This document shows, piece by piece, positions 9,582-19,532 of a DNA stretch of 64,000 bases. The notes beneath the pieces were generated by a model that was given only the letters and a program-made list of their open reading frames with translations, had not been told where the DNA came from and ran no database searches. Made by a program: the position numbers and the translations under genes. Numbering within the stretch: position 1 is the first letter of the stretch; the number at the start of each line of letters is the position of its first letter. The stretch comes from Tritrichomonas musculus (lineage: Eukaryota; Parabasalia; Tritrichomonadida; Tritrichomonadidae). Where the stretch lies: positions 310,001-374,000 of the forward strand of contig JAPFFF010000055.1 in the NCBI GenBank assembly GCA_039105265.1, given 5' to 3'.

Positions 9582-12500
9582 TTAGGATTTGAATAGAGAA
9601 AGAGTCGTTTCATTTATTTTTGCTGTGACCACACCAACTATTGATCTTTGAATTTTACACGATAAACCAAAGTCTTCATCCAAGATCTTTCCGTTATAGA
9701 GAATTACGTCACCAATTTGATAGAGATTTGCATCATCAACTGTGAATAGAAAGTCTCCATGAGAAGCAAATTTGATACATCCATTTTCAGCATCCACTTC
9801 TGTAATCACTCCAACGAACTCTTTATAGGATCCATTGATTACTACACTACAAATGCAATCAGTTGAATCGTTAGCAGTGGAACTAATGAAGGATCGGTTA
9901 ACATATTTATATACATGTCCACTCATGAATACAGGCTTTCCTTCAACGAAATCAGATATGTTTTGACCTGCTTCGATTGGACAGTAATGAGTGATTGTAT
10001 TTGAACCATTGGATGTTATCTTACCAGAAACATATAAATTTGAATCAATTGTTGTATTTCTTGCAGAACCAAACATGTGAAATGATTGAAATCTATGACC
10101 ATCAACATATATAAATACTTCGCCAGTATCAGCAGTTTTTGAAGACCTATACATAAAGACAGTATTATATGTAGAATCATATCCAAATCTAAATAAAGCA
10201 AGAGTATTAGAATCAACAGAACTAAAGAAACTTGCTATATTACTTTCGGTACTATTAATTGATAATGAACCATCATCATTTTTTGATACATATTTATTCA
10301 AGTCAACTGGTTCAGGGATATCCGTTTTCAATGCATACTTTCCATCAGCCACATCCTTGGTCTCATACTTATCTAATTCATAAGCCAATTCATCTTCATC
10401 AACGAACTTCTCATCAGCCTGGGTACTAGTATAATATGGTGTCAAGTCAACTGGTTCAGGGATATCCGATTTTAATGCATAAGGTTCTAGATCAATAGTA
10501 GGAATGTCAGTTTTGAGTGCATAAGGTTCTAGATCTCCACCATAAGTCACATATTCTGTAAAGTATGTTTCGTTAGGATCATAATTTAGGAGAGTCTCAT
10601 CAGAAAAATTGGAATTAACGTTCAAAAATCTGACTTTACCATCTTTCCAGTAATAAATGCTGGTGTCTAACCTAATTTGAGTATATCCTTGTTGCCCTGG
10701 GAATGTAAACTTCTTCTTGGTATTAGTAGTACCATTAAGAATTACCTTATTCTGTAGGACTCCATCTATAACATCCCCAGTAATACCCACCAAATCTGGT
10801 TCGTTAGCAGAATTTGTCCACCTTAGTACTATTTTTACACTGAAATTCAAAGGAGTCTTAGCTATACTAAATATAAAAGCACAACTACCATCCTTTCTGT
10901 CAACTTCATATGGGATATTATTAGTTTTAGTGGCATATGGTTCTAGATCAACAGTAGGAATATCAGTCTTGAGTGCATAAGGTGTCAAGTCAACTGGTTC
11001 AGGGATATCACTCTTCAAAGCTAATTCATCTTCTGTTTCTGCTAATGTTATTGTTATTGGAAGGTATTGATATCTATCATAAATTACTCCACTAACTTCA
11101 TCCCACACTAATTCAAAATACTCCCCTTCACTTTCAAATCCTTCAGCTTCATGTTGTTTAACGTTATATTCATCATCAGCATATAAATCATTTGTCTTAA
11201 ATCTGATATCAAAATGGAATATATCACCACTATTGTCTACTTTATAACCAACCAAATGTGTACCTTCTTTGAATGGTAAAACGTGAGATGTTACCATTCC
11301 GTTTTCTTCATATTCTTCTGGTATTGGACCTGTATTAGGAAACATATATGTCTTAGTTTCAATTGTGCATTCAGTTGATACATTCAAATTATCTCTCGTG
11401 ATGTAATTCTTCAAATCATCTCTCAAAGCATAAGTCTTCGACACATATCTTGCTGAATAAGCATTTTTGTCTGTTGGTTCGATATTTTTGGTAATTGAAC
11501 ATGATAATATTTCCGGTGTTTCACCAGTTCCTGGATTTATTAATTCATGGGAGTGATACAGAATCCAAAGACCAGAATTACTTCCTTCGATACGCATTAT
11601 CTGAGAGGGTTGATTATCATCATCGTCATTGAACGAATAATCTACGTGAACATAATGAGCCGTATAGAAACTGTCTGATGAAACAATATCCAACCCACAT
11701 TGCTCAATCATTTCATGATATTTGTCGTAATCCAAATCTGGAATTGTATTATTTTCAATTTTGAATTGAATCGTTGTTTGCCCCTCAATAATATCTGGAA
11801 TTTCGCTTTTCACTTGATCAATAGCATGGGTCATATCTGTTGTCAAAGCATAATTGTTCAACGCAGTACTCAAAGCAGATTCATTAACCAAATTCTCTGG
11901 CATTTTTGGGATCTCATTCAACCAATTTGTTTTATGGTTTTCAATGAGTTTCTTGATAGCAGCTGCAGACATCAATTGCTTATTTGTTAACGTTTCACCT
12001 AAACCTAATTCAGAATTCTCAACTTTGGTTGTATACTTGATTCTAACTGATAATGGTTCATGACTTCCCATGGTGATAATCATTAAATATGGATCTTCGA
12101 AAGTAATTTCATAAAGTGACCCATTTGATGACTCATTTGATGTGAAACTCTTATCTTCATTGATGGAATATGTATTTAACTTGATTACTTCACCCTCATT
12201 GTCCACTTTGGTTTCAACTTCTAATGTACCTTTCAATGTATCAGTATAATATCTGTGACAATATTTCTCATTTGGGATCTCAATGATGGTATCGACATAT
12301 GTCAATTCTTTAATGATTTCTCTTGATTGATTCACAGATTTGTCTCTAACGACTTCATCAATATCTTCTAATTCTATTCCATCATCTTTATCAGCATCTT
12401 TGGCAAATGATAGTTTAGAAAGACCTTTAATTCCATCAATAGAGATTTGCAATAGATCTCCAGCACCGACTTTCCCAAATGTAAATACAGATGATCCAAT

Positions 12501-14309
12501 GTTAACGAACTTGCCGGCAATGTAATCAAACCAGCTGAATTTAGGTTGCATGTCATCAAATTCTTTCTGCAAACGATTACAATATTTCTCCAAAGATGAT
12601 ATGTCGTTAACAGCTATATCAACAACATTCCCTAACGAATTCAATTCAAAGATATGTGATTCAATATTCTCTCCAATGACTATTCCAGATGTTTGGATAT
12701 TGAAGTTTGTCATCAATGTTGTGCAAGATTCCGGTCTAGGTGATACAGAATAGTAACCCGTTGAAGCTAGAAACTCAAATGTATTGCCACCTGGGTATTC
12801 AATATTTTCATCAATTGGGATGTTGAATTCTGGATCAGCCTTCATGTAAACTCTCAAATTATCAGAATCTGTTTCAATAAATGATTCATAACGGTAAGGG
12901 ATATATTCAAAATAGTTGTCGGTTTTGATCTCATACGTATGCTCATGCTTCCATGAATATTTGAATCCAATGACGAATTCATAAGTATGTCCATCAAGGG
13001 TTAATGTAGCAGAATAGTCTCCACTCTTATCTTCATTGCATCCAAACCATACACGCCAGACATCATCGGTTTCATCTGGATCACCCATTCTAGTATTGGA
13101 ACTATATGTTATCATACCTTTGTCAAGCATCATCTTTAATGGATTCCCGGATTCATAATTGATTAGACCCTTCAAAGCAAATATGTTAGCAGCATTCTTC
13201 TTGATTGAAATATATGGAATGTCTCTATTCAAGGATCCATATGAATTCTCTTTACGCATCTTCAGTGGAATGTTAACGCAATAATTGGTGCCAATCCATT
13301 TACCTCCAGATTTAGTAAGCTTGTAATGAGTCCCAAATACGTTATCATGAAGCTCGAATGTCTGTCCTTCAATGAGTGAATTGAATGAATCGGAACCAGG
13401 ATTATATCCCCAGTCAGCATAATATAAACCATTTGCAGTATCCAAATTGTAATCCCCGATTGACTTGATTGTATAGAAATCTGGTAATGGAGACCTATAG
13501 AGTTTGAAGCAATTGTCAGCATCAATGAGATTACACTTGAGATTCATTAATGTATCGTTACCTCCATCGCTTTGAGAGTCTTTAATAATTGCAATTTGAT
13601 GCATTTTTCCAATGAATTTGATCTTCATGAATCCATCAGTATATAGTTCAAATGGGTCGTAGATTGCAGATTTCGACATGTATATTCGAGGTTTTGATTC
13701 ATTGCTGACGTACTTCAATTGATATTTGGAATCGCTTTGTGAATCTGTGATGTATTCAATAATGGGATTTGTGAATCTATTTTGGGTGTCACATGAAATA
13801 TAAGCATTCTCAATTTCAAGATTCTTTGGAAAGATGATCTCAAAGACTTGTCCACTTACAGATCCAGAGTAATCAATCTCAAGAATGTTGTATGTTGAAC
13901 CGTCCTGAGAATCCGAATCACTTAATTTATGGATATTATTTGCATCGATAATGAATTCATCACAACCTTCTTCATAAGTCATTACACTTTCAATAGCAGA
14001 TGGAGGAGCATTCTCTAAAGTTGATATTCTATCTTCATGATCAGCAAGTTTGGTCCCATGTGTATCGATAACAGTTCGATGTGATTGAATGTCGTTAGTT
14101 ATATCAGTCAATGCTTTCCCAAATGTTTCGAAACATTCTTTGACACTTTGGGGTTCACCATATTCTTCACCAATGAATATTTTACAACTACCATCGATTG
14201 TGGCATCACCTTTAACATGAATTGAATCAAATATTCCATCACCACCTTTGCCAGAACCTCCTATCAAGGCTCCATCTAATGCATTTTGTTTGGTTAATAT
14301 TGCAGTCAT
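9582..14309 (-). CDS. Giant fibre-like (receptor-binding-like) Polinton protein
   Basis: A 1575-residue ORF, the largest in the element. Residues 1-110 end in a coiled-coil-like heptad region (THGTKLADHEDRISTLENA). The middle is beta-rich. Residues about 1105-1360 carry at least six copies of a short motif of the type DLxPYALKTDIPxP, which is typical of trimeric phage tail fibres. The C-terminal 200 residues look like a compact head with Gly- and Asp-rich loops. I infer a trimeric surface fibre on the virion-like particle. Few Polintons are described with such a protein. The alternative is an internal scaffold; the fibre motif makes a surface role more likely. Confidence 0.7.
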   Translation of the reverse strand: MTAILTKQNALDGALIGGSGKGGDGIFDSIHVKGDATIDGSCKIFIGEEYGEPQSVKECFETFGKALTDITNDIQSHRTVIDTHGTKLADHEDRISTLENAPPSAIESVMTYEEGCDEFIIDANNIHKLSDSDSQDGSTYNILEIDYSGSVSGQVFEIIFPKNLEIENAYISCDTQNRFTNPIIEYITDSQSDSKYQLKYVSNESKPRIYMSKSAIYDPFELYTDGFMKIKFIGKMHQIAIIKDSQSDGGNDTLMNLKCNLIDADNCFKLYRSPLPDFYTIKSIGDYNLDTANGLYYADWGYNPGSDSFNSLIEGQTFELHDNVFGTHYKLTKSGGKWIGTNYCVNIPLKMRKENSYGSLNRDIPYISIKKNAANIFALKGLINYESGNPLKMMLDKGMITYSSNTRMGDPDETDDVWRVWFGCNEDKSGDYSATLTLDGHTYEFVIGFKYSWKHEHTYEIKTDNYFEYIPYRYESFIETDSDNLRVYMKADPEFNIPIDENIEYPGGNTFEFLASTGYYSVSPRPESCTTLMTNFNIQTSGIVIGENIESHIFELNSLGNVVDIAVNDISSLEKYCNRLQKEFDDMQPKFSWFDYIAGKFVNIGSSVFTFGKVGAGDLLQISIDGIKGLSKLSFAKDADKDDGIELEDIDEVVRDKSVNQSREIIKELTYVDTIIEIPNEKYCHRYYTDTLKGTLEVETKVDNEGEVIKLNTYSINEDKSFTSNESSNGSLYEITFEDPYLMIITMGSHEPLSVRIKYTTKVENSELGLGETLTNKQLMSAAAIKKLIENHKTNWLNEIPKMPENLVNESALSTALNNYALTTDMTHAIDQVKSEIPDIIEGQTTIQFKIENNTIPDLDYDKYHEMIEQCGLDIVSSDSFYTAHYVHVDYSFNDDDDNQPSQIMRIEGSNSGLWILYHSHELINPGTGETPEILSCSITKNIEPTDKNAYSARYVSKTYALRDDLKNYITRDNLNVSTECTIETKTYMFPNTGPIPEEYEENGMVTSHVLPFKEGTHLVGYKVDNSGDIFHFDIRFKTNDLYADDEYNVKQHEAEGFESEGEYFELVWDEVSGVIYDRYQYLPITITLAETEDELALKSDIPEPVDLTPYALKTDIPTVDLEPYATKTNNIPYEVDRKDGSCAFIFSIAKTPLNFSVKIVLRWTNSANEPDLVGITGDVIDGVLQNKVILNGTTNTKKKFTFPGQQGYTQIRLDTSIYYWKDGKVRFLNVNSNFSDETLLNYDPNETYFTEYVTYGGDLEPYALKTDIPTIDLEPYALKSDIPEPVDLTPYYTSTQADEKFVDEDELAYELDKYETKDVADGKYALKTDIPEPVDLNKYVSKNDDGSLSINSTESNIASFFSSVDSNTLALFRFGYDSTYNTVFMYRSSKTADTGEVFIYVDGHRFQSFHMFGSARNTTIDSNLYVSGKITSNGSNTITHYCPIEAGQNISDFVEGKPVFMSGHVYKYVNRSFISSTANDSTDCICSVVINGSYKEFVGVITEVDAENGCIKFASHGDFLFTVDDANLYQIGDVILYNGKILDEDFGLSCKIQRSIVGVVTAKINETTLSLFKS

Positions 14310-14369
14310 TTATCTTAATGTTAAACTATTTTGCACTATACATCTCAATTAATTTTATGTTAATCCAAA

Positions 14370-15158
14370 ATGAGTGGTTTATTTGGAGGAAGACATCCAC
14401 CAGGTACAGGTTCAAACAGACGAAATCCATCTGGAACAAACAATAATTCATCTGGAACAAACAATAATCCATACAGCTTCCAATCATCAAACAATAATGG
14501 GTACAAATTCCCATCTAACAACAACTCCCAACCATCAAACAATAACAATAACAATAATTATTTCAATTTAGATGAATTTTATGATCCTTCAATGGATTTC
14601 AATAAAAATATGGTTAATACCAAAACAATGAGTCAGAATGGAAATCAATTACAAGCTACATTAACAAAGCCAAATCAGAATGCATTACAAGTTATTGAAC
14701 ATAATAGTGATAACAATAAAGTAGTTGCATTAGCACATATTCAAGCCAATGCTAAACATGATGAAGATATTCTGAAAGATAATCAAAATAATCGTCAATT
14801 CCAATTAGCCCAAACTGCTAACAACAACTATCCTCAAAATCTTCAAGCATATACAAATCACCAGAATGCAATGCATAAAAATGAAATGGAAAAATATAAG
14901 AAAAGATCAACTACGATTGCAAGTTTAGATAACTCAGCTTATCTTGAAAGTGTTCACAATTACTTTAAGCAAATGTGTTTGAATCAAGGTATTGAGCTAG
15001 ATAATCCTCATTTGATGCTCACTAGTGGTCATACAGGATTGTTTACAGAGCCAGAATTAAATGCCCATTGTTACAAGAGATCAATGATATTTTATGGTGT
15101 TGCCTCATATGATCACGAAGATTCGAAAGTAACAATATATTATATTGATGGCCATTGA
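14370..15158 (+). CDS. Asn-rich Polinton protein, unknown
   Basis: The first 70 residues are low-complexity Asn/Ser/Gly/Pro (NNNSSGTNNNP and similar). Residues 80-175 are Gln/Asn-rich and probably helical. The C-terminal part (HLMLTSGHTGLFTEPELNAHCYK) looks folded. No family recognised. It is divergent from the fibre gene, with about 60 bases between the two starts. The following 300 bases of the element (15159-15465) hold no gene that I call separately. Confidence 0.5.
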   Translation: MSGLFGGRHPPGTGSNRRNPSGTNNNSSGTNNNPYSFQSSNNNGYKFPSNNNSQPSNNNNNNNYFNLDEFYDPSMDFNKNMVNTKTMSQNGNQLQATLTKPNQNALQVIEHNSDNNKVVALAHIQANAKHDEDILKDNQNNRQFQLAQTANNNYPQNLQAYTNHQNAMHKNEMEKYKKRSTTIASLDNSAYLESVHNYFKQMCLNQGIELDNPHLMLTSGHTGLFTEPELNAHCYKRSMIFYGVASYDHEDSKVTIYYIDGH

Positions 15159-15465
15159 CCTGATGTCATCATATTAGGGAAAGGCTATTATCCATCATTC
15201 TCAAAATGCCGAAATTATAAAGATATACTTTTGGTTAGATTTGGAATAGACCCATTGGTCAAGAAACCTGGTAAAATTGAAATTTGTTCAGAATGGAAAT
15301 GCAGTGATTTGATTCCATGTGACATTCCATGCAACATTGTATGAGTACATGTTTATCCAGCATTGATGTTATGAAAGAAATTTGTTCAAATAGATATAAG
15401 GGTCTCATAAATGAAATATTTTGATTTAAGAATCGGTTATCATTATTTTTAATGTCGACACAAAG

Positions 15466-16638
15466 ATGTCAGATGAACAACCAGCAATTGAAGGAGGTGA
15501 ACGTCCACCAGAATTACCCCAACCAGAGGAAGAAGAAGGTGAACGTCCATGGCGTTGGCAATTCAATCATGGACCATTCAATGCATTCGAAGCAGGTGTA
15601 AAAATTAAAAGTAGGCCAACGCATAAAGCTAAGATACCCATTGGATTCAATTATACTCCTGAAGAAGTTAATAATTATACACTTAAGAACCTAGTTAGCA
15701 GTAAGATGGCACGTGATATTGTTAGATCCACTAAATTCATGCCAGGTGCATTTGAGATTTGGAATGCAAATCCAAAAGGTGGAAACCATAAATATAGAGG
15801 TGGAGCAGAAGATCTCGATGGAGACAAAATATCAGAATTTGTTGTTAGACGTGATGGTAAAATTGTTGCTGTTAATGGATATACAACTAAGAATTCTGAT
15901 GCAGTCTTCAAGAATTTGTATTACACTGGTCACGATACGAAAGACAAACGTAAAGAACAAAGCTTTAAAGATTGGATCTATAATGATTACTATGGACCTG
16001 TATATAATGATGACTATTCAGAGGTTACTAGATGGGCTCATCATGATCCAAAAATACATAAAGCATGGAGTAAGAGAATGAATATTCATGCACCATCAAA
16101 ATCATTATCACCATATCAAGCATTTGCACGTTACATTGTTGCCCCAGCATGCAAACAAGCATTTCTTGAACTCGGTGGAGGTACTGAAGATGGTGCCAAA
16201 TTTGCTCGTAAAGTTGCTGTAGAAGTAAGTCAAACTAAAGCATTTGAAGCATCACTTGCAGCAGCAATGTATGCAGCATTAGTTAAAGATCCATGTTTGT
16301 CTCAGATGCAAGATCTTAAAGAAAGACAGAATGAATTCGTTGTATTGAAACAACAATATGAACCAAATTACCACATTGATTTCGAATCTGATACTTTTGC
16401 AGAAACCCCAGAATATAAAGCATTTGAGAAATGGCTCTTTGCGAAACCAGCTGTTAAACAAGCTGTTAGAACCTATATGCATGATGTATTAACCACTTCC
16501 AAAGAAGAATATATTAATACCATTAAAGGTCAAATCATCACATATCTTAATGAACATGTTAAGGGATATAGACAAAAATATGATGAAGACTTTGCAGCAG
16601 CCAAAGAAGCAGCCAGACAAAGGTATGGATTTGAGTAA
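15466..16638 (+). CDS. Polinton structural-type protein, unknown
   Basis: A 390-residue ORF with an acidic proline-rich start (PELPQPEEEEGERPW) followed by a mixed, well-folded looking body and an Ala/Lys-rich helical C-terminus (FAAAKEAARQRYGFE). It lies between the fibre and ATPase genes, in the half of the element that holds the particle genes, so a structural or assembly role is plausible. I recognise no domain. Confidence 0.6.
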   Translation: MSDEQPAIEGGERPPELPQPEEEEGERPWRWQFNHGPFNAFEAGVKIKSRPTHKAKIPIGFNYTPEEVNNYTLKNLVSSKMARDIVRSTKFMPGAFEIWNANPKGGNHKYRGGAEDLDGDKISEFVVRRDGKIVAVNGYTTKNSDAVFKNLYYTGHDTKDKRKEQSFKDWIYNDYYGPVYNDDYSEVTRWAHHDPKIHKAWSKRMNIHAPSKSLSPYQAFARYIVAPACKQAFLELGGGTEDGAKFARKVAVEVSQTKAFEASLAAAMYAALVKDPCLSQMQDLKERQNEFVVLKQQYEPNYHIDFESDTFAETPEYKAFEKWLFAKPAVKQAVRTYMHDVLTTSKEEYINTIKGQIITYLNEHVKGYRQKYDEDFAAAKEAARQRYGFE

Positions 16639-16649
16639 ATATATTCTTA

Positions 16650-17465
16650 TTAGCTTACATTTCCATTATTGCAATCGATTACAATCTTGTGATGTTTATT
16701 CATATTTTTGTATCGTTCATACAATTCATCAAACGATATGCTCATGGTAATCTGATGAGTAATGTATCTCAACTGCTCTTTTGAATATGTACCAAATACG
16801 AATACCGTAGAGACATTTGATTTAATGGTTGTTGATAACGATTTCCAGAACTGGACATTCAAGAAGAATGATATATGGTTATGTCGGCATGTAGTCATCA
16901 GATTGTTGAAATATGATTTCTCATTTGCAAGTAATTTGTTATTAGCAATATCATCAAATAGTATCAATGTATGCAACATTGGTTCACGAAAATCATTAAC
17001 TTTCAATGCTTTGAATATCTCGATTCGTTGTTCATCAATGATTTTGTCTTCAAGGTGTTCCTTCCGGATTGTGTAATATAGTTGCTTATAATTCAACAAA
17101 GCATTAACGTATTCTTCAGCATTCTCTTGGGAAACATATGCTATTGGTATTTCAATGAGTTCCCTTAATGACTCAAATGTAACATCTTTCTGCTCACCAG
17201 TTTTGGATACATATATGAGAAGATGTGCAGCATTTGGAATTGACGCTATTTTAATGATTTCTTCAATTGCTGATAACGTCTTTCCCGAACCTTGTTTGCC
17301 AACGAATATATTCACAGAATTATAGTAAATATTGATGTCTTTGTGAATCTTTCTGATCAATGCATTCGTGATCTGTTTCTTGTTCTTATTCAGACAATCT
17401 CTAACCATATCATGAACGTAATCAAAAGAGTCTGATGAATCCGAGTCAAATCTTTGTTTAAACAT
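16650..17465 (-). CDS. FtsK/HerA-type genome-packaging ATPase
   Basis: A 271-residue P-loop ATPase. Walker A is GKQGSGKT near residue 56 and Walker B is TLILFDDIAN near residue 167. These are followed by NNLMTTCRHNHISFFLNVQFWKSL, the sensor-like strand with Gln seen in A32-like packaging ATPases of Polintons and nucleocytoplasmic large DNA viruses. It should pump the element's DNA into capsids. The family is one of the Polinton hallmarks. It is convergent with the preceding structural-type gene, 11 bases apart. Confidence 0.88.
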   Translation of the reverse strand: MFKQRFDSDSSDSFDYVHDMVRDCLNKNKKQITNALIRKIHKDINIYYNSVNIFVGKQGSGKTLSAIEEIIKIASIPNAAHLLIYVSKTGEQKDVTFESLRELIEIPIAYVSQENAEEYVNALLNYKQLYYTIRKEHLEDKIIDEQRIEIFKALKVNDFREPMLHTLILFDDIANNKLLANEKSYFNNLMTTCRHNHISFFLNVQFWKSLSTTIKSNVSTVFVFGTYSKEQLRYITHQITMSISFDELYERYKNMNKHHKIVIDCNNGNVS

Positions 17466-17708
17466 TTACAACCAATTAAAATGGTTCGATTTAGAGGTTA
17501 ATTTCCTGCATCACCGAATTCGGAGAGGCATAGAATACCTTCAAATTTGGTTCATTTTAGAAGGTCTCGAGAAGGTGGTCGAATTTGTACACCTTCAAAT
17601 CATCAATGAAAATGCGAGTGCGTGATTTCACGCGGTCATCAAAAACCTTCAAAAATACATCATTTACTCCATCTCATCAACGTTGTGCAAAATTGCACAT
17701 CCTTCAAT
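17466..17708. other. Polinton intergenic region with repeat and small palindrome
   Basis: No gene. It contains the second copy (17598-17621) of the 24-base intergenic repeat also found at 9301-9324. It runs straight into GCGTGATTTCACGC, a 5-bp inverted repeat around ATTT. The related region at 9233-9581 has GCGCGATTTTACGCGG at the corresponding place. A conserved protein-binding or origin-like site is possible. Confidence 0.5.
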
Positions 17709-18080
17709 TTAACCATTATTGATAGCCTTAACAATCTCGTTAATAGCATTCTTAATAGCAACTATATCAGCCTTAATACTCTCAATACTTTGTGAATGTT
17801 CAGCAATTTCGTTATTGATATCATTAATTTCTTCATGATGTATCGTTTGGTCTTGATCATTTACCGTTTCATCTACCTGTTTCTTGACAGCTTTCTTCAA
17901 ACACAACACCCCTTTGATTTTCGTTATACGATATCCCTCAATGTAATACATCTTATTAAGTTTATGAGTCGTAATCTTATCAATCTCGTCTTTATTTTTA
18001 GCATACCATAAATTGAATTCATCTGGAGTATTAAATGTTTTCAAGTATTCTTTAATAGGTCCAATCACTTTTACTTCCAT
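17709..18080 (-). CDS. Small Polinton protein with C-terminal coiled coil
   Basis: 123 residues. The first 75 form a compact basic region (YYIEGYRITKIKGVLCLKK). Residues 80-123 have hydrophobic heptads (IAEHSQSIESIKADIVAIK), a probable coiled coil. Unknown family; it lies among structural genes of the element and could be a capsid accessory protein. Confidence 0.55.
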   Translation of the reverse strand: MEVKVIGPIKEYLKTFNTPDEFNLWYAKNKDEIDKITTHKLNKMYYIEGYRITKIKGVLCLKKAVKKQVDETVNDQDQTIHHEEINDINNEIAEHSQSIESIKADIVAIKNAINEIVKAINNG

Positions 18081-18134
18081 TTAATGTCCATTAAAATAAA
18101 CAATCACATTTAATCATCAATGAACTCATTTAAG

Positions 18135-18497
18135 TCACTTCAAGATTGGAGTTAGCCTACCTTTATTCCCACCAAGAATTGGTCTTTGAATCATTTCCAC
18201 CTTATTGTTTGAATCATCATTAATCATTGAATCGAAATTTGTGAAATCTATTGGTAAAGGCTTTAATTTGATTGGATTTGTTTTAGGTGGATTTGGTGCA
18301 ACTTTATTGAGCAAGTAATCGGCTCCATTAGCAATACTATTAACGATTCCACCAACTGTATCACCAAACATAGGCCCAACTTTTCGTGCTATTTCAATTC
18401 CCTTACGAATGTATGGAGATGCTTTCTTTATGAAATTCTTCCCTTTCACCAGCAAGTTCTTAAACCATGTCCCAAATGCCATTTTCTTTGGATTCAT
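18135..18497 (-). CDS. pVI-like minor capsid protein candidate
   Basis: 120 residues. The N-terminus is basic and amphipathic (KNLLVKGKNFIKKASPYIRKG) and is followed by a Gly-rich, hydrophobic helix (MFGDTVGGIVNSIANGADYL) and a Pro/Lys-rich tail. That layout resembles adenovirus protein VI and the small minor capsid proteins of Polintons, which are membrane-active cement proteins. It lies directly upstream of, and divergent from, the capsid-like ORFs. The call rests on composition and position, not on a clear motif. Confidence 0.5.
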   Translation of the reverse strand: MNPKKMAFGTWFKNLLVKGKNFIKKASPYIRKGIEIARKVGPMFGDTVGGIVNSIANGADYLLNKVAPNPPKTNPIKLKPLPIDFTNFDSMINDDSNNKVEMIQRPILGGNKGRLTPILK

Positions 18498-18524
18498 ATT
18501 AAAATTCTAAAAATACAACTTCAC

Positions 18525-19484
18525 ATGAATCTTTTTTTAATCACAACTCAAAGAATGACATATCAGAATGCTCAACTCAAGAACACCGGTAATGATGAAG
18601 GTGATGTTCTCAAATTCTTCCAATCAAAACTTCGAAACCTCATTGCTCACAATGGTGGAGATCATACATTTGGTTGGTTTACTGAGGACGTTGACGACAA
18701 AGATGCACCAATGCCAATCGGTACAAAAACAAAAATCAAATGGACTCACCAAGGACACACCATCTCACAAATGGAAAAGAATTTCGTTACTGCCAAACTC
18801 AATCTCGTTGTCCAACTCAACAAAACACTTAATCTTGAAGGCGATACAGCTAACCTTAACCGTATATTCATTGGTTTCAAACATGCAGTAGAACTCTTTA
18901 GTGATGCTCGTTTATGGATTGACAACGTAATGCTCAAAGAATACCAGCAAGACGAACTCATCAGAGAATCATTTGCATACAACTCAATCAAACCAATCGA
19001 TGCCAAAGAACCAGCCAAACATCGTTACTCATTATGGGAAAACACATCTAGAATGTCTCCATCAGTGTGTGGTGTTTACGTTCCACTTACTTTATTAGCT
19101 GATGGTAATGCTCATCGAATCACATTTGAAGCATCCATTTACTTTACCGATCAACTTGCATTCCAAGCATGGCAACTCTATCCAAACTCCATCTGTGGTG
19201 AAATCGAAGAAGAAATCAAATCATCAACCGAAGCACTCGTATGGCATCAAGTTCAACCATCTGTAGTCAAAGAAATCGAAGAACTCCTCAACTTTTCCAT
19301 CATCGAACAAGACGTACCAGCCAACATGACCATCTCCAACAAGTTCTCTCAAATTGGATCCCCATCAACCATCGTCACTGAATACAAATTATCTGATGCC
19401 CCTCAAGATGGTTCAAATGATTTGCAAAATGAAGGTTACCAAACACTCCCAGTCCTTGGTGATTCCTCTAAAGTTATTGCTTAA
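18525..19484 (+). CDS. Capsid-like Polinton ORF (N-terminal type)
   Basis: 319 residues, beta-rich, with text such as LWIDNVMLKEYQ, HRYSLWENTSR and HRITFEASIYFTDQLAFQAW that fits jelly-roll strands of double jelly-roll major capsid proteins. The codon choice is unusually C-rich at third positions compared with the rest of the element, as expected of a highly expressed structural gene. An internal Met at 18555 is an equally good start. The assignment is from fold style and position. Confidence 0.6.
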   Translation: MNLFLITTQRMTYQNAQLKNTGNDEGDVLKFFQSKLRNLIAHNGGDHTFGWFTEDVDDKDAPMPIGTKTKIKWTHQGHTISQMEKNFVTAKLNLVVQLNKTLNLEGDTANLNRIFIGFKHAVELFSDARLWIDNVMLKEYQQDELIRESFAYNSIKPIDAKEPAKHRYSLWENTSRMSPSVCGVYVPLTLLADGNAHRITFEASIYFTDQLAFQAWQLYPNSICGEIEEEIKSSTEALVWHQVQPSVVKEIEELLNFSIIEQDVPANMTISNKFSQIGSPSTIVTEYKLSDAPQDGSNDLQNEGYQTLPVLGDSSKVIA

Positions 19485-19532
19485 AAGACCGAAGAAGTCA
19501 TCTTAAACTGCCGTGGAGGTACCATCGTTACC

